A DNA stretch of 64,000 nt from Alphaproteobacteria bacterium (GTDB taxonomy: Bacteria; Planctomycetota; Phycisphaerae; UBA1845). The DNA is taken from contig JANQQE010000021.1 of assembly GCA_028285105.1 (NCBI GenBank), positions 248,001 to 312,000 of the forward strand, given 5' to 3'. Both the position numbers and the translations under genes were made by a program. The notes beneath the pieces are model-generated. The model was not told where the DNA came from, made no database searches, and was given only the letters and a program-made list of their open reading frames with translations. Every line of letters starts with the position of its first letter. The stretch's first letter is position 1. Of the stretch, positions 52,904-61,120 are shown piece by piece.

Positions 52904-53473
52904 TCAACCCTTATGTCCCTCTCGTTTCATAACAGTCTCCCAAACATCGGAGAGGCCAAGCTCATCGGCCCAATTGAGAATATATGATCGATCCACGTTA
53001 TCACCTACAATCTTCAATACACCCGCAATATCGAGCAGATGCTTCTCAGAACCGCCCATCTTGTAGAATTCCAACTTCTTTACAACAACGTCCTCCGCCG
53101 ATGCGAAAACGGCGTCCGTATCTTGTGCCACTCTTACTGTCTTCCCCCGAGTCAACCGTGATCGATTGAACGGATTGTCGCCAGGAATCATCAAATCGAT
53201 CTTCAAACCTGAAGCCGGATGGATGATGTTGAATTGCCCACAATTGATAATCGCGTCTCGCACTGCCTCCCGGCTCAAATAGAATTCATCGCCTGGAAAT
53301 CGTTTGCACAGAGTATCGACGTTGCCCAGTTTCATCGCGGCAACAATATCGATATCGTTCGTAAATCTCGGCTCGCCGTAGAATATCGTCGCTGTCGAAC
53401 CCGTCACCAAGTATTTGATCCGCAATTCGTTGAAAATTCGAACAACGTAGACAAGCAGTTCAGACGGTCCCAT
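52904..53473 (-). CDS. Nucleotidyltransferase of AbiEii/MNT type (likely toxin partner)
   Basis: A 189-residue protein of the polymerase-beta nucleotidyltransferase fold: GSTATIFYGEPRFTNDIDIV holds the GSxA/GS and DxD motif, and KIDLM gives the third acidic site. VVKKLEFYKMGGSEKHLLDIAGVL is the typical AbiEii/DUF6036-like C-terminus. AbiEii-type enzymes act as toxins that modify tRNA or use nucleotide transfer. Its ATG lies 14 bases inside the upstream antitoxin-like gene. Both genes form an apparent toxin-antitoxin pair. Confidence 0.78.
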   Translation of the reverse strand: MGPSELLVYVVRIFNELRIKYLVTGSTATIFYGEPRFTNDIDIVAAMKLGNVDTLCKRFPGDEFYLSREAVRDAIINCGQFNIIHPASGLKIDLMIPGDNPFNRSRLTRGKTVRVAQDTDAVFASAEDVVVKKLEFYKMGGSEKHLLDIAGVLKIVGDNVDRSYILNWADELGLSDVWETVMKREGHKG

Positions 53474-53693
53474 GAGACATCCTTCGAGCGACTTCCTTCT
53501 GCACCTGCTCCGCGCTCCATTCGGGATGGGTGATGCTCAGGTGGCAGGTGAGCATCCGTTGCGCACTGGACCACATCTTCCAGGAAATCTGGAGGCGTTC
53601 GAGACCGCTCTTGCTGCGAAGAACTTCGACCATCGCATCATCCATAACCTCGATGCAGCCAACGTCCGTTCGCGTTCGTGTCTCGTCATTCAT
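53460..53693 (-). CDS. Rv0078B-type antitoxin-like small protein, full copy
   Basis: A 77-residue protein: MNDETRTRTDVGCIEVMDDA, then ERLQISWKMWSSAQRMLTCHLSITHPEWSAEQVQKEVARRMSHG. From memory this is the W..AR.ML...HP.WS..Q...VARR family that pairs with nucleotidyltransferases (Rv0078B-related antitoxins). It overlaps the nucleotidyltransferase start by 14 bases. The GTG at 53696 before the ATG is an alternative start. A second, shortened copy lies 600 bases upstream. Confidence 0.72.
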   Translation of the reverse strand: MNDETRTRTDVGCIEVMDDAMVEVLRSKSGLERLQISWKMWSSAQRMLTCHLSITHPEWSAEQVQKEVARRMSHGTV

Positions 53694-53710
53694 CACAATT
53701 GCCGATCAAG
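53512..53710. repeat. Direct repeat copy 1 (pair at 600-bp offset)
   Basis: This stretch aligns without gaps to 54112-54310. By my count 29 of 180 bases differ (about 84% identity) over 53521-53700. It covers most of the antitoxin-like gene including its start. Confidence 0.85.
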
Positions 53711-53754
53711 TCTTTAGAAAGGGCACTAGTGATAGTAGCAATCGTGGCCACTCT

Positions 53755-54105
53755 CTACAACGAACCACGCCGATCATTCTGGCCACTCCATTCGATGAGT
53801 TCCACTGGAACGCCCGCCTGCTTCAGCTTGTAGACCTGAGCGTGGGAGAGCCGATTGTCCTCAACGGGGTCGTAGATGATCGAGCGGTTGCGATAGAATC
53901 CGCTGATAAGTCGCTGCTCTAAAATCTCAATTAGGCGGAATGCCTCCCGGTTGCAGTCGGCTGAGTTCTTCCGAAACCAGGGGCCTTCGAGGCGCCAGTA
54001 GATCAGAAGGGCCGTACCGAAATCCGTGGCCGGATCGTCTACGACCAACCAGACCGGTGCGAGCCCGTCGTCCCAGTTATATTCTGCAACCTCGTCGTGC
54101 GTCAT
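53755..54105 (-). CDS. DUF4274-like protein
   Basis: A 116-residue acidic protein. EYNWDDGLAPVWLVVDDPATDFGTALLIYWRLEGPWF is the DUF4274-type core (NWDDG...GTALLIYW) as I recall it. No toxin or enzyme activity is known for this family. ATG 54105 overlaps the stop of the shortened antitoxin-like gene (ATGA), so the two are co-translated. The slot corresponds to that of the nucleotidyltransferase in the other cassette. Confidence 0.7.
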   Translation of the reverse strand: MTHDEVAEYNWDDGLAPVWLVVDDPATDFGTALLIYWRLEGPWFRKNSADCNREAFRLIEILEQRLISGFYRNRSIIYDPVEDNRLSHAQVYKLKQAGVPVELIEWSGQNDRRGSL

Positions 54106-54293
54106 GGCGCAGCGCTCCAATCGGGATGCGTGCCGCTCAGGTGACTCGTTAACATCCGCCGGGCGCTGGACCACATCTTCCAGGAAATCTGTAGACGTTC
54201 GAAGCCGGTCTTGTGACGAAGCACTTCGACCATCGCATCATCCATGACCTCGATGCAGCCAACGTCCGTTTGGGATTGCGTCTCGTCTTTCAT
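54102..54293 (-). CDS. Antitoxin-like small protein, C-terminally shortened copy
   Basis: A 63-residue protein, MKDETQSQTDVGCIEVMDDA...ERLQISWKMWSSARRMLTSHLSGTHPDWSAAP, paralogous to the 77-residue copy at 53460. It ends right after HPDWSA, losing about 14 C-terminal residues (the EQVQKEVARRMSHG part). The start ATG shares one base with the yifB stop (TGATG), while the stop overlaps the DUF4274 ATG. Confidence 0.7.
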   Translation of the reverse strand: MKDETQSQTDVGCIEVMDDAMVEVLRHKTGFERLQISWKMWSSARRMLTSHLSGTHPDWSAAP

Positions 54294-54310
54294 CACAACT
54301 GCCGATCCAA
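54112..54310. repeat. Direct repeat copy 2 (pair at 600-bp offset)
   Basis: Homologous to 53512-53710, offset by exactly 600 bases with no gaps visible. It spans the short antitoxin-like gene and its junction with yifB. Confidence 0.85.
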
Positions 54311-55822
54311 TCTTCGATAGTGAATCGCTTCAGAGATATGTTCCGCGCCTACGTCGCTGTTTTCTGCGATGTCGGCGATGGTTCTGGCCACTCTTAGAAT
54401 CTTATCGTGCGCCCTTGCCGACAGGCCGAGTTCGTTCATCGCTTGTTTTAGAATCTGCTCTGCCGGTCCGTCAATCATGCAATGGGTGCGGAGTTGCCTG
54501 GAACTCATCCTGGCGTTGATCATCGTTCCGTTGTCGGCGAAGCGGGTCGACTGCGCTTTTCGCGCGGTCATTACCTGATCGAGCATTTCGCTCGATGCCG
54601 TTCCGTCGCGCTCCGTACGAAGCTGCGTGAAGGGGACAGCCGGCACTTCGACGTGAATGTCGATGCGGTCGATCAAGGGACCGCTGATGCGGGCCAGGTA
54701 TTTGTCGATCTGCGGCGGGCTGCATTTGCAGGGTTTTCGCGGATCGGTGAAGTATCCGCATGGGCAGGGGTTCATCGCAGCCACCAGCATGAACGATGCC
54801 GGAAAGACGGCTGTCGTGTGCGCCCGGGCAATCGTCACCTCGCCATCTTCCAGCGGCTGACGCAGTGCCTCCAACGACGCACGACTGAACTCGGGAAACT
54901 CGTCGAGAAATAAAACCCCATGATGTGCCAGCGAAACCTCGCCGGCTTGCGGTATCGTCCCACCACCAACCAGGGCGGCTGTACTCGCTGAATGATGCGG
55001 CGCACGCACCGGCCGAGTCGCCAGTAGTGCGTCGCCACGCCGAAGTTCGCCCGACACCGAATGAATCCGCGTCGTCTCCAGCGATTCTTCCAACGTCAAC
55101 TGCGGCAGGATCGTTGGCAACCGCTTCGCCAGCATTGTCTTGCCCGAACCGGGTGGGCCCAGTAGCAACACGTTATGCCCGCCAGCCGCAGCAATGGTGA
55201 GCGCCCGTTTGACATGATCCTGCCCGCGAACGTCGCCAAAGTCGATGTCATACTTCGACAGTTTTTTGAGCGCTTCATACGGATCGACAAACACCGAATC
55301 GATCGGCAACTGTCCCGACAAGAAACCGACCGCTTCGGTCAGCGAAGAAACAGGAACGATCTCAACACCATCTACAACTGCCGCTTCGGCTGCATTCTCG
55401 GCTGGCAGAACCAAACCACGAAGCCCCATTGCCTTCACCAGCAGCGCCACCGAAAGCGCCCCACGCATGGGACGCACGCGACCGTCCAGGGCAAGTTCAC
55501 CCGTTACCAGATATGAGGGTGTTAATTCCGGAACAACACTGCCCGACGCGAAGATGATCCCCAGCGCCATCGGCAGATCGAACACCGGCCCCTCCTTGCG
55601 AAGGTCTGCCGGCGCGAGGTTCACCACCGTCTTGTGCCTGGGAAAGTCATACCCACTGTTCTGCATCGCGCTGCGGACGCGCTCGATGCTTTCCTTAACA
55701 GCCGCATCGGGTAAACCCACGACGGTAGCGGCTGCAAACCCGCGCGAAGCAATATCAACTTCCACTTCGACCGGTTCAGCTTGAATCCCGCAGAACGCCA
55801 CACTGTTGAGACGGGCAATCAT
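54293..55822 (-). CDS. comM: YifB/ComM family AAA+ ATPase
   Basis: A 509-residue magnesium-chelatase-like ATPase. The N-terminal ChlI-like part is AFCGIQAEPVEVEVDIASRGFAAATVVGLPDAAVKES; Walker A is LGPPGSGKTMLAKRLP (about residue 220), Walker B is VLFLDEFPEFSR; the C-terminal MgChl subunit motif includes SSRQLRTHCMIDG...LSARAHDKILRVARTIADI. ComM is a branch-migration helicase used in natural transformation in several bacteria. ATG 55822 (MIARLNSVAFCGIQ) is the family start. It leads into the duplicated antitoxin-like cassette, sharing stop/start. Confidence 0.92.
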   Translation of the reverse strand: MIARLNSVAFCGIQAEPVEVEVDIASRGFAAATVVGLPDAAVKESIERVRSAMQNSGYDFPRHKTVVNLAPADLRKEGPVFDLPMALGIIFASGSVVPELTPSYLVTGELALDGRVRPMRGALSVALLVKAMGLRGLVLPAENAAEAAVVDGVEIVPVSSLTEAVGFLSGQLPIDSVFVDPYEALKKLSKYDIDFGDVRGQDHVKRALTIAAAGGHNVLLLGPPGSGKTMLAKRLPTILPQLTLEESLETTRIHSVSGELRRGDALLATRPVRAPHHSASTAALVGGGTIPQAGEVSLAHHGVLFLDEFPEFSRASLEALRQPLEDGEVTIARAHTTAVFPASFMLVAAMNPCPCGYFTDPRKPCKCSPPQIDKYLARISGPLIDRIDIHVEVPAVPFTQLRTERDGTASSEMLDQVMTARKAQSTRFADNGTMINARMSSRQLRTHCMIDGPAEQILKQAMNELGLSARAHDKILRVARTIADIAENSDVGAEHISEAIHYRRLDRQL

Positions 55823-55893
55823 GGCGTTGATTCTAAAGCCACCCCAGATTTGAATCCAATTCCGACTTCGAAACGGGTGGACGCAGATCAACA

Positions 55894-55918
55894 AAAAAAG
55901 CCGCCCAGAAGGCGGCTC
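55894..55918 (-). terminator. Rho-independent terminator after PEP-CTERM gene
   Basis: On the minus strand GCCGCC-TTCTG-GGCGGC is followed by seven T. It is a very strong hairpin 31 bases past the PEP-CTERM stop, upstream of yifB. Confidence 0.9.
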
Positions 55919-55948
55919 GGTGCATCAATAAATAGGATTCGAAATACA

Positions 55949-56746
55949 TCAACGGCGACGGCGCAACAGCACCGCACCGCCAAGACCCAACAGGGTAAGG
56001 GTTGCGGGCTCGGGAATGGGGTTGTCTTCAAACACCAAGTTGTCGAGTGCAGCACTTCCCGAAAACTGAATTTCAAGTTCCAACACGTTGAAAGGATCAA
56101 AACCCGGATCCTGAGTAGGAGCTGGTACCTGGTTCGTCAGAATCGGAACACCGGGTTCGGGATCCTGTGCCAAAAGGGTCTGCAAACTAAGCGTGTTGTA
56201 ACCTTGCGTGCCGGGTGACGCTTCGATGTCATGGGTCCACTGCGAAGGTACATCATAGTGGCGCACGCGTCCGTCGCCATCGGTCATAAATACATCGGCG
56301 AGAATTCCGCCGTTGATGTCGATCAGATCGATCGAAACCAACTCAACGGCTTGCGAGAAGCTGAAGATCATCGAGCCCATACCCGACGGGCTGAAACCAG
56401 CTTCATCGTTTGGTTCGTCGAAAATCCCCGGCGTTGTTTGCGACGTCAGTGCGTCATTCTGCAAAATCATAATGTTACCAAGATTGACCAGCAGATCCTT
56501 GTCTCCACCGGAATCGTTCGGACCGGGGTCAGACGAATCGAAAATCGCCGTACCAGCATGACCGGTCCCGCCCGACGACACGGTGAAGTTCGTGAAGAAT
56601 TCCGTGTCCACAATCTGTCCATTCACCATAGGCGAACCATTGTCATCGTTGGAAAAGTCCACCGTGATGGGGACTGCGTGTGCCGCGACCGCCAGCGACA
56701 TTGCGAAACCGCCCGCCAACCATTTCATACAATTTCCAAACTTCAT
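55949..56746 (-). CDS. PEP-CTERM-sorted secreted protein
   Basis: A 265-residue exported protein: MKFGNCMKWLAGGFAMSLAVAAHAVPITV is a signal peptide, and the C-terminus IPEPATLTLLGLGGAVLLRRRR is a PEP-CTERM sorting signal with PEP, hydrophobic helix and Arg cluster, processed by exosortase. The mature part is acidic and beta-rich, with a domain (FSFSQAVELVSIDLIDINGG) resembling other PEP-CTERM carbohydrate- or calcium-linked domains. ATG 56746 follows GGAG by six bases; a second ATG (56749) is adjacent. No exosortase gene is in the window. Confidence 0.87.
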   Translation of the reverse strand: MKFGNCMKWLAGGFAMSLAVAAHAVPITVDFSNDDNGSPMVNGQIVDTEFFTNFTVSSGGTGHAGTAIFDSSDPGPNDSGGDKDLLVNLGNIMILQNDALTSQTTPGIFDEPNDEAGFSPSGMGSMIFSFSQAVELVSIDLIDINGGILADVFMTDGDGRVRHYDVPSQWTHDIEASPGTQGYNTLSLQTLLAQDPEPGVPILTNQVPAPTQDPGFDPFNVLELEIQFSGSAALDNLVFEDNPIPEPATLTLLGLGGAVLLRRRR

Positions 56747-57212
56747 CATTTGCTCCACTTTCGTTTTTTCCCCTGTTGATCCGGCCCGGCGTTCAACGAC
56801 ACGAAATGCCAACCAATACAAATCGCGATGATGACCTTAATACTTGACACAACTTTGTATGCCGGCTGGGCAATCCTGCCGTAAATAAAAACAGAGAGAC
56901 TCCGCGCCTGAAAACAGGCCGGTTCTCTCTCATCAAACTCTTCGATGCTGCGATCCTACCCGCTCTCCCAAACGAGTCAGTGACAAGCGCTTTCAAAGCC
57001 ACTGGAACCGAGCAATCCAACTGGATGTAACCGAGGCGTCCAACGTCGACCGGACGAACTCTATTGGGTAATTTACCTTATTTCAGTGGCGGAATTCAAC
57101 CCATCGCCCGAAGGCAGGCCATTAATCTCACAACTGTCTTAACAGACAGTAATTATGTTTATGTGAGGCGTCAGCACACGAACACGAACTGGTCTCGAAG
57201 CGTGGCCGAACA
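56747..57212. other. Intergenic region with two hairpins
   Basis: A 466-base gap with no supported gene; frames here are short and unlike proteins. It holds a compound hairpin at 56893-56930 with a T run on the minus strand, and a perfect 7-bp stem (ACTGTCT/AGACAGT, 57133-57150) with a TAAC loop. The leader of the PEP-CTERM gene starts here. Confidence 0.5.
56887..56930 (-). terminator. Possible terminator or attenuator upstream of PEP-CTERM gene
   Basis: Outer arms AGAGAGA/TCTCTCT and inner GCCTG/CAGGC with an AAAA loop form an imperfect long hairpin. On the minus strand it is followed by GTTTTTATTT. It lies about 280 bases past the lipoprotein stop and 140 before the PEP-CTERM ATG, so may end the former or attenuate the latter. 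Confidence 0.45.
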
Positions 57213-58169
57213 TCAGCTATTGTCACGCCATATAGCCGTTATGGTGGTATCCGTATCAACCTGGAACATGCATTCCCTATTGCCACCACAACCCGACGGG
57301 TCGCCCTCCCAACGGTCAAACTGCTCAGTACACAGACCACTCACCGCGTCGCACCCATTCGAGTCTTCCGCAGTTAATGTGAAAGTAGTACCCGTCTTGA
57401 CTTGGCCGGCAAACCGAGGACGGCAAAACCCCTCCCTGGTGCCATCAATGCTAAGGTCCGTTGGAAACGCAAGCAGCGGTGGCGCGTCAATGACAACGTC
57501 GTAACAGCCCCCAAGAAGCTGCGGATTGTTTTCATTGATCTTAACAACATCGATGACCGGCATTGCTTGAAACATGACGGTCACTTCTTTGTCGCCATTC
57601 ATCTCCAAAGTGGCGACACCATCTTCCGGCTGATCGTCGATATCGCCCGCCCAACCGACGAATTCAAAATTGAACGGCGTCGGAAACCGAATGTCATTCA
57701 CCGGAATGTCAGACGTAACTCCTGTGGCTTCAATGGCAATCAGTGTCACTTGTTGACCTTCATTGATATTGCGAACGAATACGTCGGGATTCATATCGCT
57801 AACAGCATTAAAGGATGTATTGATATCAAAGAACGGTGCATTCTCGCGCGAATACAAGACACTGTCGTCGATAACAATCACTCGCATGGCTTCAATATCG
57901 CCCAGTCCCTCCATCGTCAAAGTCAATCGAAACTGACCGTCTTCCCCCGGCTCGGGCGGTTCAAGTTCTTCGCCTTCGTCTTCATCGACACCATTCGTAC
58001 AAATTCCGTTGGTATCGAAGTCGTCAACTCCATTCGTACAAATGTTGTCGCTGTGATCATCGCCACCGTTGCTACCATCCCCAACCGGTGGCACTTCGCA
58101 ACCCACTAGCAGCGCAAGCACAAACATTGTACACAACACGCCAATACGATTTGTGTTCGAATTTTGCAT
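57213..58169 (-). CDS. Lipoprotein with ICTNGVD repeats
   Basis: A 318-residue lipoprotein: MQNSNTNRIGVLCTMFVLALLVGC has lipobox LVGC. After an acidic linker with the short repeat ICTNGVD (NICTNGVDDFDTNG and GICTNGVDEDEGEE), a beta-rich domain follows. The C-terminus has Cys pairs and WEGDPSGCGG...DTTITAIWRD, resembling InlB-type or bacterial Ig-like repeats. An AAAGGAA site lies eight bases before ATG 58169, better than ATG 58187. Function unknown. Confidence 0.7.
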   Translation of the reverse strand: MQNSNTNRIGVLCTMFVLALLVGCEVPPVGDGSNGGDDHSDNICTNGVDDFDTNGICTNGVDEDEGEELEPPEPGEDGQFRLTLTMEGLGDIEAMRVIVIDDSVLYSRENAPFFDINTSFNAVSDMNPDVFVRNINEGQQVTLIAIEATGVTSDIPVNDIRFPTPFNFEFVGWAGDIDDQPEDGVATLEMNGDKEVTVMFQAMPVIDVVKINENNPQLLGGCYDVVIDAPPLLAFPTDLSIDGTREGFCRPRFAGQVKTGTTFTLTAEDSNGCDAVSGLCTEQFDRWEGDPSGCGGNRECMFQVDTDTTITAIWRDNS

Positions 58170-58223
58170 CGAATGTTCCTTTTTCATTTCGCAGCCCAGC
58201 CCGACTCGTTTGCGCTTAACCTG

Positions 58224-59624
58224 CTAATTTGGTTTTACTACAACCGACACTTGCTTCTTTTTATCAAAAACAGCCGCAGCCGCATCTTGTATGTCTTTAT
58301 CTGCAAGACCATCGATGGCCTGGCTCAGTTTCTTGGAATCGACGGCTAGCTGTTCGCAGCGGCCAATCGAAAACGCCACGCCATAGATATTGACCTGAAA
58401 AAGTGTAGCCGGAAAATCAACCGCGCCGAAGAACCATCCCAGCGAATTCTTGACCATCTTGATTTCCATTGGGGCGATAGGTTTGTTGATGGCGTTGTCG
58501 AGAAATGCTCGTATTCCTGCGATCGCGTTCTCATCAGTTTGGTCAGGAAGCATGGGTGCCGATATGGAAATCACAAACGGATCGTCGAGGGGGCTGAACA
58601 TAACCTGGTACCCGCCGCCCATAAGCTGGCTGAACATGCGACTTACGATCACGAGGCACGCGGCATGATGCTGATCGCCCGGAAGCGGCGCGTTGAATGC
58701 AATACACGCATATGCCTTCGAACCCGGCATCCGCGGTTGAATCTTGATGGTATTGATTTTGCCAACGTTGGGCGGGCCAGGCGTATCGACGACGGCTGGA
58801 ACCTTACCATCCGGTATTGGCCCGAAATGCTTCTCGATCAATGCCGTCGCCACCATCGGATCGAAATCACCCGCCAGCACCAGCACAGCGTTCGACGGTT
58901 TGTAATGGTCGAGCCACCAATGAATCACATCGTTAAGCCCAATGAGCTTAACCTGCTCGGGCACTCCGCCTTTGCGATGCTCCACCGATGAAGGCCGCAC
59001 ATTGTTGCGAGCGTGATTGAGTACCGCCAACTGCGGCATGCCACCAAACATATTGTTCACTTCTTCCAGCAGGCGCGGTACTTCGCGGTCAAGGTCGGAT
59101 TGCTTGGGATCGAGCGCGCCCATGCGATTCGCGGCATCCTCGATTTCCATCGCGAGTCGTTCCTTTTCAAACACGGTCGCGATGATCGTGTAGTCCTCAC
59201 CGGTCTGCGCATTCCAACCCAATGGATACCGCTGCATGTATTGCGTAACGGTGCGCGATGGCTCATTTCCAGCAGCGGCAGTCACATAGATATGCTCAAG
59301 CAAATGCGACAACCCGCTCTTGCCCTCGGGATCATGCAAATCACCCACGCCGAATAACACATCTAGGGCAACATGATTTGCCTTGTCCGTCGGAAACAAA
59401 ATGTACGTCAAACCATTCTTGAGTTGATGTCGCTGGGCACCTTCCGGAAGTGGCCGATCCCCCGCCGGGCTGATCGAAGCTTCCTTGTCCATCTCGCTCG
59501 CTTCATTAACCATGCATGTCGCAGCAACCACCACCGTATCCGGTTCGAGCCCAGCTGCCTTGTCTACATTGCGACCACAAGCCAATGCCACACACGCGAT
59601 CACAGCCAAATGCACAACAAACAT
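58224..59624 (-). CDS. M16-family zinc peptidase (putative lipoprotein)
   Basis: A 466-residue protein. The inverzincin motif HLLEH is at residues 107-111, preceded by the usual GVGDLHDPEGKSGLS lead, with the second-domain GGGYQVMFSPLDDPFVISI region. The signal (MFVVHLAVIACVALACG) may be a lipobox at ACVALAC. The M16 fold uses two ~230-residue halves; here the total length is that of a single-chain bacterial processing-peptidase-like protease. A GGAGG site lies seven bases before ATG 59624. Confidence 0.88.
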   Translation of the reverse strand: MFVVHLAVIACVALACGRNVDKAAGLEPDTVVVAATCMVNEASEMDKEASISPAGDRPLPEGAQRHQLKNGLTYILFPTDKANHVALDVLFGVGDLHDPEGKSGLSHLLEHIYVTAAAGNEPSRTVTQYMQRYPLGWNAQTGEDYTIIATVFEKERLAMEIEDAANRMGALDPKQSDLDREVPRLLEEVNNMFGGMPQLAVLNHARNNVRPSSVEHRKGGVPEQVKLIGLNDVIHWWLDHYKPSNAVLVLAGDFDPMVATALIEKHFGPIPDGKVPAVVDTPGPPNVGKINTIKIQPRMPGSKAYACIAFNAPLPGDQHHAACLVIVSRMFSQLMGGGYQVMFSPLDDPFVISISAPMLPDQTDENAIAGIRAFLDNAINKPIAPMEIKMVKNSLGWFFGAVDFPATLFQVNIYGVAFSIGRCEQLAVDSKKLSQAIDGLADKDIQDAAAAVFDKKKQVSVVVKPN

Positions 59625-60093
59625 ACCTAGCCTCCGATCTGCGTGTTGAAATCATACCGACATGAATGGACACATCGTATATGAACCGTGCGGTTAGGAC
59701 CTATCCGCCAGCCCGAGGGATCATGCTCGGCTAAGGCAGGTTTTCTGTCAATTCAAGCGACCCCAGACAGTAGAAACCAGTACCGTTGGTTTTCGCCGTT
59801 TCTTTGGTCACCGTGATGACAATTTTATTCGGAGCAACTCCGATCTCCGGATGATTTCCGACTTGTTGCCGACGGCATCGTACGAGATTGTACCCATTCG
59901 GCCACGTCGATTTCTACGTCGACGGCCACGGTATTCGTCTGGTCTATCAAACGAAGCTGTGGACGGCGTGGAGATGTCCGTGGCTGACGTCCTCGCCGAT
60001 CCGTCATTGCACGCCCTCGTCAGCGACGAAGGCGTACTGACTTTGCCAAGCCATTGACCTTTGCGGCGATCAATTGCAAACTCGCTGACCGCG
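59625..60093. other. Intergenic region without clear gene
   Basis: About 470 bases between an M16 peptidase and an exported protein. Frames at 59808-60176 (minus) and 59851-60057 (plus) overlap each other and show no family, signal peptide or ribosome-binding site. A short GC hairpin (CCGAG/CTCGG) occurs near 59715. The stretch probably holds promoters. Confidence 0.45.
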
Positions 60094-61098
60094 ATGAAAC
60101 AAGCGAACCTACTACAAGCGACGTGTCTGATGTGTCTTGCCTTTGTGCGAACGACACATTCCGCCCCACCACACACACTCGACGGCTTCTCTGTCAGCCC
60201 CCATTACGACGAACAGATCCTGGACATCACGCTTGAACCCGATGTCATCGTTCGAATCAACGCACCAGCAGCCGCCAAGTTCGACCCCGAACTGCCGGTG
60301 AGACTGGTCGTCTTCGCCCTGCCCAACGGCAACACCATCAACCAAACCGTCGGTCAAAATATGACCGAAGGACTCGATTGGCACTACGATATCCAGCACA
60401 TCGGTGCCCAGACACGAGTGCTGCGAAACGCAATGAACGATTGCAATCTCATCGTCGCATACTTCCAAACCGCCAAGCGCAGTTGGCCTCACTGGCGACG
60501 CACTCAGGAAAATAGCAACGCCCGAATCGTCAAAATCGTAAAGGAATTAAGGCAGCGTTTTGAATGGATGAACTGCACCGTCGAACTCACGGCTCACAGT
60601 GGAGGCGGCAGTTTGCTATTCGGATTCATCGAAGCCAGCGGCAAAATTCCCGACTGGGTCACGCGCTTCATCTGGCTCGACGCCAACTACGGATTCGACG
60701 AAGACAAACACGGCAAGAAAATCGTCGCATGGTTACAAGACGACGCCACGCACGTTTTGGGAGCGTACTCTTACGACGATCGCGACGTGACGTTCAATGG
60801 CAAACCCATCGTCAGCAAAACCGGCGGAACGTTTCGCCGCACCGAGGACATGAAAAATTTCTTCGCAGATGCGATTCAACTAAGACAAGACAAGCAGCCA
60901 GATTTCAAGCGATTCCGCGATTCGAACAACCGCCTCGAACTCATCCAACTCGACAATCCCGAAAAGAAAATCCTGCACACCGTAATGGTCGAACGCAACG
61001 GCTTCATTCACGCGATCGCCCTCGGCACCAAATGGGAAAACCACGTCGCGCCGTTCTGGAGCGATCGGATATACACCGACTTCATCCAGCCGAATTGA
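60094..61098 (+). CDS. Secreted protein with alpha/beta-hydrolase-like motif, unknown function
   Basis: A 334-residue exported protein: MKQANLLQATCLMCLAFVRTTHSA is a signal peptide. The body contains VELTAHSGGGSLLFGFIEAS, an alpha/beta-hydrolase-like nucleophile elbow (HSGGGS), and FIWLDANYGFDEDKHG, possibly the acid-bearing loop; FIHAIALGTKWENH near the end could hold the His. The triad is suggested, not proven. No family is recognised. ATG 60094 is chosen; the 11-codon longer start would bury the signal peptide. Confidence 0.65.
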   Translation: MKQANLLQATCLMCLAFVRTTHSAPPHTLDGFSVSPHYDEQILDITLEPDVIVRINAPAAAKFDPELPVRLVVFALPNGNTINQTVGQNMTEGLDWHYDIQHIGAQTRVLRNAMNDCNLIVAYFQTAKRSWPHWRRTQENSNARIVKIVKELRQRFEWMNCTVELTAHSGGGSLLFGFIEASGKIPDWVTRFIWLDANYGFDEDKHGKKIVAWLQDDATHVLGAYSYDDRDVTFNGKPIVSKTGGTFRRTEDMKNFFADAIQLRQDKQPDFKRFRDSNNRLELIQLDNPEKKILHTVMVERNGFIHAIALGTKWENHVAPFWSDRIYTDFIQPN

Positions 61099-61120
61099 GA
61101 TGTGTCCTTCGTTGTGCGGC

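Noticed and set aside
53512-54310. Possible CRISPR-like repeat
   Set aside because: Only two copies, about 200 bp each and coding, so a gene duplication rather than an array.
59808-60176. Minus-strand 122-codon frame between the M16 peptidase and the secreted hydrolase
   Set aside because: No family, no ribosome-binding site, and it overlaps the opposite-strand signal peptide region.
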